Shown here: piece after piece, positions 47,265 through 56,590 of the stretch | Layout of the letters: the number at the start of each line of letters is the position of its first letter | Numbering within the stretch: the stretch's first letter is position 1 | Assembly (NCBI GenBank): GCA_017857815.1 | Contig: JAFMCL010000014.1 | Coordinates: forward strand, 1 to 64,000 | DNA: 64,000 bases | Direction: 5' to 3' | From: Flavobacteriaceae bacterium | GTDB lineage: Bacteria; Bacteroidota; Bacteroidia; Flavobacteriales; Flavobacteriaceae | The notes under the pieces: generated by a model | Told to the model about the DNA's origin: nothing | Databases searched by the model: none | Seen by the model: only the letters and a program-made list of their open reading frames with translations | Program-made: the position numbers and the translations under genes

Positions 47265-48008
47265 CTAGAAAGAAAATCCAAATCCAAGATTTGCTACAAC
47301 GATTCCACTATCTGAAATACCGGGAACCCCAGGTATTTCAACAACTTCTACTTCAGTTAATGATGGATCACTATTGTCAACTGCCGTAATTGTGATTTCA
47401 GTTGGAAAGCTACCAAAGCTATACCCCACTTCAAAGCGAACATAAAATGTACCACCAGTTTTGACACCAAGCTTTAATGCGGTTCCGCTGAATTCAAAAT
47501 TAGTATCAGCAGTTCCAGTTCTTCCACTAGCTTCATCTAATTTAATTGCACTGTCCACGCCTTTAATAGAGAAATTAGAAATTCCAGCACCGAGATAAAA
47601 TCCTTTAGCTTTCTGATTAAAATAATAGTTTAAACCAAATTCTGAATAGCTAAGGCTTCCTGAGAAACTCTCTCCAGCCTGATTATAATTAATTTTCGTA
47701 AAATCAATGTAAGGTGCGAAATGATTGTTTAAAAAAGGTAGGTTATATTCAATTCCTCCGGTTACTATGTTTGGAACTCCAATTTTAACACCAATAGAAA
47801 ATCTTTTTACTTTCTTTAAATAATTGGATGGAGTTTCTTGTGTATTGCTCTCAAGTATTGCGTCCTCTAAATTTTCGTTGGAGACAGTTTCATTTACATC
47901 AGACGAGATTGTTTCGGTCACGGCTGCAGTAATTACTTCAGTTTTTTCCTGCGAAAAAGAGAACTGAACGACAAAAATAGTCAAAGTGATAAAAAGGTAG
48001 TTTTTCAT
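47265..48008 (-). CDS. Predicted outer-membrane beta-barrel protein
   Basis: Function not recognised. The 247-aa protein has a signal peptide (FVVQFSFSQEK), a Thr/Glu/Asn-rich linker (about residues 22-60), then eight or so amphipathic strands such as FSIGVKIGVPNIVTGGIEY, GLNYYFNQKAKGFYLGAGISNF and FYVRFEVGYSFGSFPTEITI. The C-terminal strand GIVVANLGFGFSF ends in Phe, typical of barrels inserted by the BAM complex. Monocistronic between two terminator-like zones. Confidence 0.7.
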   Translation of the reverse strand: MKNYLFITLTIFVVQFSFSQEKTEVITAAVTETISSDVNETVSNENLEDAILESNTQETPSNYLKKVKRFSIGVKIGVPNIVTGGIEYNLPFLNNHFAPYIDFTKINYNQAGESFSGSLSYSEFGLNYYFNQKAKGFYLGAGISNFSIKGVDSAIKLDEASGRTGTADTNFEFSGTALKLGVKTGGTFYVRFEVGYSFGSFPTEITITAVDNSDPSLTEVEVVEIPGVPGISDSGIVVANLGFGFSF

Positions 48009-48079
48009 GTTTAATTGATTTTTTTTAAAGGTATTGTTTTTTAAATAATTTAAATAAAATGAGAAATAAGAAAGTCTAA

Positions 48080-49066
48080 TTACAGTTTAACATTTAGTTT
48101 AATTCTTTCATTTCTATTTGCGAGTTCCCAAGCGGTGTGGAAAATAAGTTTTGTTCTTTTTTCTAAAATAGCATAGTTGATTTTATCAGGCGTGTCGCCA
48201 GGTCTGTGGTAATCCTCATGTGTACCGTTGAAATAGAAAATTACAGGGATGTTGTTTTTGGCGAAATTATAGTGATCACTTCTGTAATAAAAGCGATTGG
48301 GGTCTTCGACTCTGTTAAAAATATAGTCTAATTTTAACTGGGTATATTTAGTGTTCATGTCCTCAGAGATTTCGTGAAGCTCATGGCTCAAACGATCAGA
48401 ACCAATAAGATAAATGTAATTTGGATCTTTATTTTCTCTTTTTGGATCTAGCCTTCCGATCATGTCAATGTTTAAGTTTGCCACAGTTTCCTCGAGAGGA
48501 TACAAAGGGTTATTTGTATAATAATTAGATCCCAGTAAGCCTTTTTCTTCTCCTGTTACGTGTAAAAAAACGATTGATCTTTTTGGGCCATGACCATTTT
48601 TGACAGCCATATTAAAAGCTTCTGCAATTTCAAGAATGGCAACCGTCCCCGAACCATCATCATCAGCGCCGTTGTTCACTTCTCCATTTCTAGTTCCGAT
48701 ATGGTCTAAATGTGCAGAAATAACAATGTATTCATTTGGAATCTCTGAGCCAAGGATAATCGCAACGACATTTTCAGTATTGATAACTTTTTCTTTAATG
48801 GTCAATTGCATTTTTTGGAAATAATCTTCCGTGCCTGTTGCTGGTGCAATCCCTTGGTTGATATAATAATCTTTTAAAAAATCTACAGCAATTTTTTGAC
48901 CTCTCTCTCCAGTCTCACGTCCTCCAAAATAATCAGAGGCATAAACATAGAGCATTGCTTTTAGTTCGTTTTCATCGATTGTATCTGCAAATTTTTCCGC
49001 AATAGTTTTCTGAGCATTACAGACCAAACAGGTAAATATGGCTAGAGCTAAAAATAATTTACGCAT
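48080..49066 (-). CDS. M28-family metallopeptidase, exported
   Basis: This is a secreted di-zinc aminopeptidase-like enzyme. The 328-aa product starts at MRKLFLALAIF with signal peptide LVCNAQK. Zinc-site motifs in order: YIVISAHLDHIGTRNG (His, Asp), NGADDDGSGTVAILE (Asp), LHVTGEEKGLLGSNYY (catalytic Glu pair), NLNIDMIGRLD (Asp), and a late NFAKNNIPVIFYFNGTHEDYHRPGD (His). An in-frame start 14 codons upstream would lie deeper inside the DUF3050 gene; the chosen one already overlaps it by 8 bases. Confidence 0.92.
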   Translation of the reverse strand: MRKLFLALAIFTCLVCNAQKTIAEKFADTIDENELKAMLYVYASDYFGGRETGERGQKIAVDFLKDYYINQGIAPATGTEDYFQKMQLTIKEKVINTENVVAIILGSEIPNEYIVISAHLDHIGTRNGEVNNGADDDGSGTVAILEIAEAFNMAVKNGHGPKRSIVFLHVTGEEKGLLGSNYYTNNPLYPLEETVANLNIDMIGRLDPKRENKDPNYIYLIGSDRLSHELHEISEDMNTKYTQLKLDYIFNRVEDPNRFYYRSDHYNFAKNNIPVIFYFNGTHEDYHRPGDTPDKINYAILEKRTKLIFHTAWELANRNERIKLNVKL

Positions 49067-49841
49067 AATTTGAGTTTTCTTTTTGAAAAAGTTGTTTGTT
49101 GATTCCATCCCAAAGTGCGATTCTTTTTTGTAGCGCTAATTGGGAAGCTTCAATTGCTTCGTTCCAATTGTTTGGATCGGTTCCGCAAAGGTTTTTGATC
49201 ATATCAATCGCTAAGGGTCCATGCGTGTCGCCATCGACTTCGATATGGCGTTCAAAATAATAAATTATTTGATCAATTTCGGAGTCGTTTTCACGATTCA
49301 TTTTTTTAATCATTGAGATGAACATATCTGGAATAAGATCTTCTCTTCCAAAAGTAAAGACAGAAGCAATCTTGTGTGTCTTTCCTTCTTCAATTATTTT
49401 AAAAGTAAAATTTAAAAAATCAGAAATATAAACAGGTAAATCAGCTTTTTCAATGACATCAAAAACGCTATTCCCTAACTTTAGGTTTTCAACCATCTTT
49501 TTTATCCCTGAAGTATCCGCCTTGATCTGCCCCATTGCTTCCAGATACATTTCAAAGTGACTCATTGGAACTCCTTCTTTATTGACATCTGTTTCTTCAC
49601 CCCAAACGATTTCATTAATCAATCTTGCTGCAGCATTGTTTTGAGTTGGATGCCAAGGCAGGGTAGTGGTGGTCAACTCAATTTGAAGTTTTTTCACCAA
49701 AGACATAAAATCCCAAACGGCATATACATGAGCCTCCATAAAACTCTTTAAATCATCAATAGATTCGAGGTTCTTATAAAGTGGATGATTTATAAGTTGA
49801 TCTTTTAAGGGGATTAAAGACTCTTTGAGACTGTTTATCAT
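49059..49841 (-). CDS. DUF3050 family protein (heme-oxygenase-like fold)
   Basis: This 260-aa protein matches DUF3050. HPLYKNLESIDDLKSFMEAHVYAVWDFMSLVKKLQ at the start and the later YYFERHIEVDGDTHGPLA contain the paired histidines of a heme-oxygenase-like helical bundle that may bind iron. Also seen is INEIVWGEETD. Function unknown. The start MINSLKESL is preferred over one seven codons upstream, because it begins the conserved region. Its stop overlaps the start of the peptidase gene by 8 bases. Confidence 0.8.
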   Translation of the reverse strand: MINSLKESLIPLKDQLINHPLYKNLESIDDLKSFMEAHVYAVWDFMSLVKKLQIELTTTTLPWHPTQNNAAARLINEIVWGEETDVNKEGVPMSHFEMYLEAMGQIKADTSGIKKMVENLKLGNSVFDVIEKADLPVYISDFLNFTFKIIEEGKTHKIASVFTFGREDLIPDMFISMIKKMNRENDSEIDQIIYYFERHIEVDGDTHGPLAIDMIKNLCGTDPNNWNEAIEASQLALQKRIALWDGINKQLFQKENSNYA

Positions 49842-49988
49842 ATAGGGTTTTCCTTTGGGCAAATATAGGAATTATTATAAGTTTATAGACGTTTGTTATC
49901 TTGAGCTTGTGGATGTTAAAATCAAAAATGAATATTTTCTATTAAATTCTTTGGGTCTTATATGTATAAGATTTTTAACTTTATCAAA

Positions 49989-50843
49989 ATGCAGGAAATT
50001 AAAATTATTGAATGTCCCAGAGATGCCATGCAAGGGGTTAAGCAATGGATTCCGACTGAAAAAAAAATTGCTTACCTACAGTCTTTATTAAGGGTGGGCT
50101 ATGACACACTCGATTGTGGCAGCTTTGTTTCTCCAAAAGCCATTCCTCAAATGCGAGATACTCCAGAAGTTATTTCTCGCCTAGATTTGAGTGAAACTAA
50201 CACAAAGCTTTTGACCATTGTGGCCAATGAAAGGGGTGCAAACGCGGCTTGTGAATTTGAAAAAGTCACCTATTTAGGCTTCCCTTTTTCTATTTCTGAA
50301 AACTTTCAAATGCGTAATACGCACAAAACGATCGCAGATTCAATAAAAACTTTAGATTATATAACTAACATTTCAGCAAAACACAAAAAAATTGTGGTTG
50401 TCTACCTTTCAATGGGTTTTGGAAATCCCTATGGCGATCCTTGGAATACTGAAATTGTTTTGGATTGGACAAACAAGCTCAGTCAGATGGGGGTTAATAT
50501 TCTTTCCCTTTCAGATACGATAGGAACGGCAAACTCAGCCGATATCAAAGCGCTTTTTACTTCTTTGATTCCAGCTTATCCAGAGATCGAGTTTGGGGCA
50601 CACTTTCATACGGATTTGAATGGTTGGTATGCCAAGGTTGATGCTGCTTATGTTGCGGGTTGTCTTCGGTTCGATGCTGCCATATTGGGGCATGGAGGCT
50701 GTCCTATGGCCAATGACAGCCTAGTTGGGAACCTGCCTACAGAAAGACTTATTTCCTATTTAAACAAGCAAAAAGCACCCATACAATTGAATTCACTTCA
50801 TTTCGAATCTGCTTATAATTTTTCAAAGAAGATCTTTTTGTAA
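49989..50843 (+). CDS. Hydroxymethylglutaryl-CoA lyase-like protein
   Basis: This DRE-TIM metallolyase-family protein probably cleaves 3-hydroxy-3-methylglutaryl-CoA to acetyl-CoA and acetoacetate in leucine breakdown. The 284-aa product begins MQEIKIIECPRDAMQGVKQ, where ECPRD replaces the usual VGPRD. The TIM barrel continues with LDCGSFVSPKAIPQM, LSLSDTIGTANSADIK, GAHFHTDLNGWYAKVDAAY (metal His-x-His) and ILGHGGCPMANDSLVGNLPTE, which keeps the catalytic GGCP cysteine. The start ATG lies in an A-rich leader. The sequence is divergent from canonical MvaB/HMGCL. Confidence 0.8.
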   Translation: MQEIKIIECPRDAMQGVKQWIPTEKKIAYLQSLLRVGYDTLDCGSFVSPKAIPQMRDTPEVISRLDLSETNTKLLTIVANERGANAACEFEKVTYLGFPFSISENFQMRNTHKTIADSIKTLDYITNISAKHKKIVVVYLSMGFGNPYGDPWNTEIVLDWTNKLSQMGVNILSLSDTIGTANSADIKALFTSLIPAYPEIEFGAHFHTDLNGWYAKVDAAYVAGCLRFDAAILGHGGCPMANDSLVGNLPTERLISYLNKQKAPIQLNSLHFESAYNFSKKIFL

Positions 50844-50953
50844 AACATTAATTTTGATCTGATTTTTTATTTAAAAGAGCCTGAAACATTATAAAAACAG
50901 CTGACCGATGTCTTTTATAATGATCTCTCAAAGATTAATGCCAATAAATTTCT

Positions 50954-50961
50954 TACATTTG
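50954..50961 (+). promoter_or_regulatory. Possible -7 promoter element of guaB
   Basis: TACATTTG matches TAnnTTTG, 29 bases before the guaB start codon. No TTG at the usual -33 spacing is seen. Confidence 0.45.
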
Positions 50962-50990
50962 TTCGCAATTAGTTTCTAAATTGATTGCTC

Positions 50991-52457
50991 ATGATATCCG
51001 ATAAATTTGTTGGTCAAGGTCTTACATACGATGACGTATTGTTGGTACCCTCTTACTCTGAAATTCTTCCCAGAGATGTTACAATTTCTTCTCGTTTTTC
51101 TAGAAACATAGGACTTAATGTGCCGATTGTTTCGGCAGCAATGGATACTGTCACTGAAAGCCAGATGGCCATCGCCATGGCACAAGAAGGAGGGATTGGC
51201 GTGTTGCACAAGAACATGTCTATCGAAGAACAGGCCGTAAAAGTACGAACGGTTAAACGTGCTGAATCAGGAATGATCATTGATCCTGTTGTGATGAAAA
51301 TCAACACTTCTGTAAAAGATGCAAAGGATAATATGTCAAAATTTAAAATTGGTGGAATTCCAATTATTGACGATGATGGAAAATTATTGGGGATTGTAAC
51401 CAATCGTGATCTTCGATTTGAGCACAACGGAATGCGACCTATTTCCGAAGTGATGACTACAGAAAATTTAATAACAGTAAAAGAAGGGACTTCACTAGAA
51501 GATGCAGAAGGAATTCTTCAGAACCATAAAATAGAAAAGTTACCCGTTATAAATTCCGATAATGTTTTGGTTGGATTGATAACATTTCGTGATATCACCA
51601 AACACATTGCTAAGCCTTATTCAAATAAAGATGAATTTGGAAGACTAAGAGTAGCTGCAGCAGTAGGCGTTACGCATGACCTCTTGGAAAGAACCTCTGC
51701 ATTAGTTAAATCTAATGTTGATGCCATCGTTATTGATACCGCACATGGTCACTCCAAAGGAGTAGCCGACGCTTTGAAAAGTGTTAAAAAGGAATTTCCG
51801 AATCTTGACGTTGTTGTTGGAAATATTGCCACAGGTGATGCAGCTAAATATTTGGTAGATCTAGGTGCAGATGGTGTAAAAGTTGGGATTGGCCCAGGGT
51901 CAATTTGTACCACTAGAGTTATTGCAGGAGTTGGTTATCCTCAACTATCAGCCATTATGGAGGTTTCGAATGCCATTAAGGGATCTGGTCTCCCCGTAAT
52001 TGCCGATGGAGGAATTCGCTATACGGGTGACATCCCAAAGGCTGTTGCTGCAGGAGCAGACGCAGTTATGCTTGGCTCTTTACTTGCTGGAACGAAAGAA
52101 TCTCCTGGTGAAACCGTAATATTTGAAGGTAGGAAGTTTAAAACCTATAGAGGTATGGGTTCTGTAGAAGCAATGAAAAAAGGGAGTAAGGATCGCTATT
52201 TTCAAGATGTAGAAGACGATATTAAAAAACTAGTCCCAGAAGGAATTGTGGGGCGGGTGCCTTATAAAGGAGATCTGTATGAAAGTATTCACCAATTTGT
52301 TGGAGGCCTAAGGGCCGGAATGGGTTATTGTGGTACAAAAGATATTAAAACACTTCAAGATAAAGGCAAATTTATTTCAATCACTGCAGCTGGAATTAGA
52401 GAAAGCCATCCACATAATATAAGCATCACAAAAGAAGCACCAAATTATAGTCCATGA
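50991..52457 (+). CDS. guaB: IMP dehydrogenase
   Basis: GuaB oxidises IMP to XMP with NAD, the committed step of GMP synthesis. The 488-aa protein starts MISDKFVGQGLTYDDVLLVPSYSEILP. A CBS-pair domain is inserted (about residues 95-210, e.g. KIGGIPIIDDDGKLLGIVTNRDL). The catalytic loop is GIGPGSICTTRVIAGVGYPQ with Cys nucleophile, and later GSLLAGTKESPGE and RYFQ belong to the flap. An in-frame TTG two codons earlier is not needed. It converges on the small T9SS-type gene, 32 bases away. Confidence 0.97.
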   Translation: MISDKFVGQGLTYDDVLLVPSYSEILPRDVTISSRFSRNIGLNVPIVSAAMDTVTESQMAIAMAQEGGIGVLHKNMSIEEQAVKVRTVKRAESGMIIDPVVMKINTSVKDAKDNMSKFKIGGIPIIDDDGKLLGIVTNRDLRFEHNGMRPISEVMTTENLITVKEGTSLEDAEGILQNHKIEKLPVINSDNVLVGLITFRDITKHIAKPYSNKDEFGRLRVAAAVGVTHDLLERTSALVKSNVDAIVIDTAHGHSKGVADALKSVKKEFPNLDVVVGNIATGDAAKYLVDLGADGVKVGIGPGSICTTRVIAGVGYPQLSAIMEVSNAIKGSGLPVIADGGIRYTGDIPKAVAAGADAVMLGSLLAGTKESPGETVIFEGRKFKTYRGMGSVEAMKKGSKDRYFQDVEDDIKKLVPEGIVGRVPYKGDLYESIHQFVGGLRAGMGYCGTKDIKTLQDKGKFISITAAGIRESHPHNISITKEAPNYSP

Positions 52458-52464
52458 TTATTTG

Positions 52465-52807
52465 CTAAGAAGCAACGATCTTAAAGGTATTATATGTCAT
52501 TGTTTAACATTACGATCCTGATGATGTACATGTTTTGTCTCTGTAAGGCTACCGGAATTGATAGCGCTGAGAAGACTTGAATTTTTAAGCTTAAAACTTC
52601 GTTTCCTATGATGCTGTAGACTTTTAATAAGCCACAACCTTCAACACCATTGATGTCTAACGTTCTGCTTTTATAGGAAAGATTAACAGTGGGTTTCTGA
52701 AAAAAAGAGTAAGATATTATTATGGGAGAGAAGTGTTTGGATGACTTAAGATGTGAAAAGCCAAAAACAGAAAGTGAAAAGCAAATTAATAATATTATAT
52801 TTCTCAC
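52465..52807 (-). pseudogene. Small secreted protein with T9SS type-A-like sorting domain, probable frameshift
   Basis: From a GTG start the frame encodes a signal peptide (LLICFSLSVFGFS) and then a region typical of the type-A C-terminal sorting domain of type IX secretion: VNLSYKSRTLDINGVEG, LKVYSIIGNEVLS and MYIIRIVML. The frame then stops early (TAA at 52490-52492). One base over, the sequence continues as TYNTFKIVAS-stop (to 52465), which matches the last strand of such domains. So the gene looks frameshifted by one base at about 52498-52506. It may be a real lesion, a sequencing error, or a naturally shorter protein. Confidence 0.6.
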
Positions 52808-52964
52808 AGTTTTTAAATATTAGCTGCATTTTACAAAAAGAAATAATATGTTTATAATTATATCAACAAATAAGTTATTGATAATTAATGATTTACAAAA
52901 GTTATTAACTTAAATTATAATAAATATTAATAACCGGCACAATTTTTAAAAAAGATTTAACAAT

Positions 52965-53846
52965 ATGCACCCAACTTCAATAAGTTTTCCAAAATTCAGT
53001 CAGTTTGTTATTCTTGTAACACTCTTTGCTTCTTTCACTTCTTGTGATAAATTTAATTCTGCAAATAAAAATCGATTGGTTGCTCGAGCAGAAAATCATT
53101 ATTTGTATTTATCAGATATTGAAAAAAAGTTCAATGGTTTCGATTCAAAGGAAGACAGTGTGATTAAGGTTCAGAGTTTTATTAACAATTGGGCTCGCAA
53201 GAAAATAATGTTCGAAAAATCGCTTATCAATCTATCTGATGCCCAACTTTCTGATCTGAATCTCTTGGTCGATGACTACAAGTCTAACCTTTTTACAACA
53301 GCCTACAAGGAGTCGGTTATCAGATCTATTATTGATACAATAATTGATCCGAACACAATCATCACATTTTACAATAATAATAAAAGTAACTTCAATCTTA
53401 AAGAGCCATTGTATAGAATTAAATACTTAAGCTTTCCGCTGGATAATGTTGATGCCAAACAAATCATCAAAAGCTTTAAAAGGTTTGAGGAAAGGGATAT
53501 TAAGTTTTTAGATTCCCTATCATTTCAATTTTCAAACTATTTTATGGCAGATTCAATTTGGATGAAAAAAAGAGAGATTTATGATAAAGTAAATTTTGTA
53601 AAGGCTGAAAACCAAGAAATTTACTTAAAAAAAACTAAATATTATGAGGTTAAAGATACATTAGAATTATATTTGTTCCAATTGGTTGAGCGCTTAGACC
53701 GTAATGAGATCGCGCCACTTTCCTATATCGAAAGTACCATTAAGAACATTGTTTTAAACAGAAGAAAAATTGAATTTCTAAGGAATTTTGATAATGAAAT
53801 ATTACAGGACGCTATTAAAACCAAAAAATTTGAAACTTACCCATAA
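52965..53846 (+). CDS. PpiC/SurA-related periplasmic lipoprotein
   Basis: This 293-aa lipoprotein (lipobox FTSC, Cys27) resembles the N-terminal chaperone domain of SurA-like peptidyl-prolyl isomerases, without a clear parvulin domain. LVARAENHYLYLSDIEKKF is the typical opening of that family and VIKVQSFINNWARKKIMFEKSL a helical block. In Bacteroidota this kind of gene precedes surA, as here, where the next start lies inside its end (53-base overlap). It probably assists outer-membrane protein folding. Confidence 0.75.
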   Translation: MHPTSISFPKFSQFVILVTLFASFTSCDKFNSANKNRLVARAENHYLYLSDIEKKFNGFDSKEDSVIKVQSFINNWARKKIMFEKSLINLSDAQLSDLNLLVDDYKSNLFTTAYKESVIRSIIDTIIDPNTIITFYNNNKSNFNLKEPLYRIKYLSFPLDNVDAKQIIKSFKRFEERDIKFLDSLSFQFSNYFMADSIWMKKREIYDKVNFVKAENQEIYLKKTKYYEVKDTLELYLFQLVERLDRNEIAPLSYIESTIKNIVLNRRKIEFLRNFDNEILQDAIKTKKFETYP

Positions 53847-55221
53847 AATTATAAGTTTAATAACCTTTGTTATTGCTACTATTTTCAACCTAAATGCGCA
53901 GGGAACGAGCGTTAAAGATTCAGTCTCCTTCAATCGAATTAAGATTGACGGAGTTTCGGCTGTGATAGGTGACTATGTGATTCTCGACTCAGATATTGAC
54001 AAAACCATCGTTGAGATGGAGTCGCAAGGAATGTCAACCAAAAACATTACCCGTTGCGAATTGCTTGGAAAACTTATGGAAGATAAGCTCTATGCACACC
54101 ATGCCGTTCAGGATAGCTTAGAAATAAGTGATCAGGAAGTGTATGATTATGTGGACCAGAGTATTGCCTACTTTACTGAACAATTGGGAAGTATTGAAAA
54201 GGTTTTAGAATTTTATAAAAAACCAAACGAGTTGGCTTTTCGTGATGAACTCTTTCAGATCAACAAGGTCCAAAAACTTTCTTCGATGATGCAGTCGAAA
54301 ATTGTTGAAGATGTTGAGATAACGCCGGAAGAAGTTCGACAGTTTTTTCAGTCCATACCTGAATCGGAACTTCCGACTTTTGGAACGGAACTGGAAATAT
54401 CTCAAATTGTATTAATGCCTGAGGTGTCTAAGGAGGAAACAGAGAGATTGGTTAATCAACTAAAATCGTTTAAGGCTGACGTAGAAGAAAAAGGGTTAAG
54501 TTTTGCTTCTAAAGCAATTTTATACTCTCAGGATCCTGGCTCTAGGTCAAATGGAGGGAAATATACTCTTCAGCGCAAAAAGCCCAGGATGGTAAAGGAG
54601 TTTAGAGACATTGCTTTTAGTATGCAAGAGGGGGAGGTGTCAGAGCCTTTTAAAACTGATTTTGGATGGCATATCCTAACTGTTGATAAAATAAGAGGTC
54701 AAGAAATAGATGTTCGACACATTTTATTAACACCGAAGGCCGATACAAAAAGATTGGAAGATGCCAAAAAGGTTTTAGATACAATAAGAAAACGTCTTTT
54801 GGATGAGGAATTTACTTTTGAAGTAGCAGCCTATCAGTTTTCCAGTGAAAAAGAAACTCGACTCAATGGTGGGGCATTAATTAATCCTTCCACCGGAGAT
54901 AAACGTTTTGAACTTACGAAGATGGACCCTGTTTTGTACAACCAAATCCGTGATTTAAAGGAGGGAGAAATTTCCGTACCGCTGCTTGATGAAGATCGAT
55001 CAGGCTTAAAAAAATATAAGATCTTAAAAATCACCAACCGTTTTGATGAACACATAGCAGATTACTCTAAGGATTATGTCAAGATTAAGGAACTTGCGCT
55101 CAAAGAAAAAAAACTTAAAGCTATTCAGAAGTGGCTTAAAAATAAGATAGTTCTAACCTATGTGAGTATAAACCGGGACTATTCGGATTGTGAATTTAAA
55201 AATGACTGGAAGAAAAATTAA
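53794..55221 (+). CDS. surA: SurA-like periplasmic peptidyl-prolyl isomerase
   Basis: This periplasmic chaperone and isomerase assists outer-membrane protein assembly. The 475-aa protein starts at MKYYRTLL with signal peptide NLNAQG. The N-terminal SurA domain begins IDGVSAVIGDYVILDSDID. It has two parvulin domains: the first with LEISQIVLMPE ... ILYSQDPGSRSNGGKYTLQRK, the second with IDVRHILLTPK ... YQFSSEKETRLNGGALINP. The start lies within the preceding lipoprotein gene, indicating coupling. Its stop overlaps the stop of crtZ by 4 bases. Confidence 0.92.
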   Translation: MKYYRTLLKPKNLKLTHKIISLITFVIATIFNLNAQGTSVKDSVSFNRIKIDGVSAVIGDYVILDSDIDKTIVEMESQGMSTKNITRCELLGKLMEDKLYAHHAVQDSLEISDQEVYDYVDQSIAYFTEQLGSIEKVLEFYKKPNELAFRDELFQINKVQKLSSMMQSKIVEDVEITPEEVRQFFQSIPESELPTFGTELEISQIVLMPEVSKEETERLVNQLKSFKADVEEKGLSFASKAILYSQDPGSRSNGGKYTLQRKKPRMVKEFRDIAFSMQEGEVSEPFKTDFGWHILTVDKIRGQEIDVRHILLTPKADTKRLEDAKKVLDTIRKRLLDEEFTFEVAAYQFSSEKETRLNGGALINPSTGDKRFELTKMDPVLYNQIRDLKEGEISVPLLDEDRSGLKKYKILKITNRFDEHIADYSKDYVKIKELALKEKKLKAIQKWLKNKIVLTYVSINRDYSDCEFKNDWKKN

Positions 55222-55673
55222 ACTGATCCTTTAAAGTATTTTAAAGGAACCCAGAGCATTCCAAAACATTCTCCTTTGTCTTTATCGAGATGCTTGTGGT
55301 GTATTTTATGTGCCCTTCTTAAACCCCTAGCGTAACGATTATTAGCCTTTCTAAACAGCTTAAACCTTTGGTGTATAAAGATGTCATGAACAAGGAAATA
55401 AGTAATTCCATAAAGGAATATTCCAATTCCCATGGGCAAACCTAGCCAAAATCCTGCTTCTCCCCAAAGTACTACCAGACCTGAACTTAAGAGGGCGTAA
55501 AATATAAAGAAAAGATCATTTCTTTCAAACCATGATTTGTGGTTTTTTTTATGATGATCCTTGTGCAGACTCCATAAAAAACCGTGCATGATGTATTTGT
55601 GAGAAAACCAAGCCATGAATTCCATAAAAATAAAAGTAACAAGTACAACAGAGATCAAAAGCATATTTTCCAT
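55218..55673 (-). CDS. crtZ: Beta-carotene hydroxylase
   Basis: CrtZ is a membrane di-iron hydroxylase turning beta-carotene into zeaxanthin. The 151-aa protein carries the expected histidine clusters FSHKYIMHGFLWSLHKDHHKKNH (HX4H and HX2HH), VHDIFIHQRF and AHKIHHKHLDKDKGECFG, plus four hydrophobic stretches. The start codon is separated by only one base from the crtB stop. The terminal 4 bases overlap the convergent surA gene. No crtY, crtW or crtI is next to it. Confidence 0.94.
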   Translation of the reverse strand: MENMLLISVVLVTFIFMEFMAWFSHKYIMHGFLWSLHKDHHKKNHKSWFERNDLFFIFYALLSSGLVVLWGEAGFWLGLPMGIGIFLYGITYFLVHDIFIHQRFKLFRKANNRYARGLRRAHKIHHKHLDKDKGECFGMLWVPLKYFKGSV

Positions 55674-56513
55674 TTACAAAAGATTAAAATGAAATTTGAT
55701 GTAGGACTGAGCTAAAAGACTCATTTTTTGATAATTTGGGACACGAATTCTTGCCTTTTGGATTTTGACAGATGGGGTGTTTTTAAGCTTTGTCAAAAGC
55801 TTGTGATAGTAACGATAGGCGGTGTAAACCCCTAAACGCGAGTTTTTTGGAAGCTTGTAAATGCCAACAAGTGCCTGCTTAAAATCATTTTCAATTTCGT
55901 CTATGATTTTCATCTTACTAAGTTCATCAAAATTTGACAAGTTAAGATTTGGAAAATAAGTTCGATCCAAAGTTTTGAAATCGGCATTTAAATCCCTCAA
56001 AAAGTTAACTTTTTGAAAAGCACTTCCAAGAGACATGGCCGCTGATTTTAATTTATCATAAACCTCTGGGTCTCCTTTTACAAAAACTTGAAGGCACATC
56101 AAACCAACAACGTCAGCAGAGCCATAAATATATTCTTTATACTCCTCCTCAGTTTGATAAGTTTGTTTGTGTAAATCGGTCCTCATGCTCTTTAAGAAAG
56201 CCTCAATTAGATCAGGTTGAATATTATTTTCATGAACAGTGTATTGAAATGAATTTAGAATTGGGTTTAAGCTAATCTTATGTTCCAAAGCGTGCGCAAG
56301 ATCTTCTTCAAATTTTTGCAATAATAGTTCTTTATCAAAACCATGAAATGTATCGACGATCTCATCTGCAAACCTTACAAACCCATAAATATTATAGATG
56401 TGCATTCTGACACCATCCCCTAAAAGCTTTGTCCCTAATGAAAAGGACGTGCTATAGCGTTGCGTGACAAGCTTACTACATTCATAAGAAATAGAATCGA
56501 ATTGGTCTTTCAT
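55674..56513 (-). CDS. crtB: Phytoene synthase
   Basis: CrtB condenses two geranylgeranyl diphosphates to phytoene. The 279-aa protein has the two Asp-rich Mg-binding motifs, FVRFADEIVDTF (near residue 47) and FLRDLNADFKTLDRTYFP, as well as YSTSFSLGTKLL and VYTAYRYYHKLL. In many flavobacteria crtI precedes crtB; here the MerR-type regulator does, 77 bases upstream. crtZ follows directly. Confidence 0.95.
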   Translation of the reverse strand: MKDQFDSISYECSKLVTQRYSTSFSLGTKLLGDGVRMHIYNIYGFVRFADEIVDTFHGFDKELLLQKFEEDLAHALEHKISLNPILNSFQYTVHENNIQPDLIEAFLKSMRTDLHKQTYQTEEEYKEYIYGSADVVGLMCLQVFVKGDPEVYDKLKSAAMSLGSAFQKVNFLRDLNADFKTLDRTYFPNLNLSNFDELSKMKIIDEIENDFKQALVGIYKLPKNSRLGVYTAYRYYHKLLTKLKNTPSVKIQKARIRVPNYQKMSLLAQSYIKFHFNLL

Positions 56514-56590
56514 TGAATTAATATATATAGTTTATAATTAGATTATCAATTCAATTAAAATTAATGAATAAAAAGGGATAATAATAGTTT

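Noticed and set aside
52808-52964. Very AT-rich gap with repeated AAGTTATT-type words, considered as a replication origin
   Set aside because: No DnaA boxes (TTATCCACA) are seen and neighbours are not origin-linked genes; simple AT-rich promoter DNA is enough.
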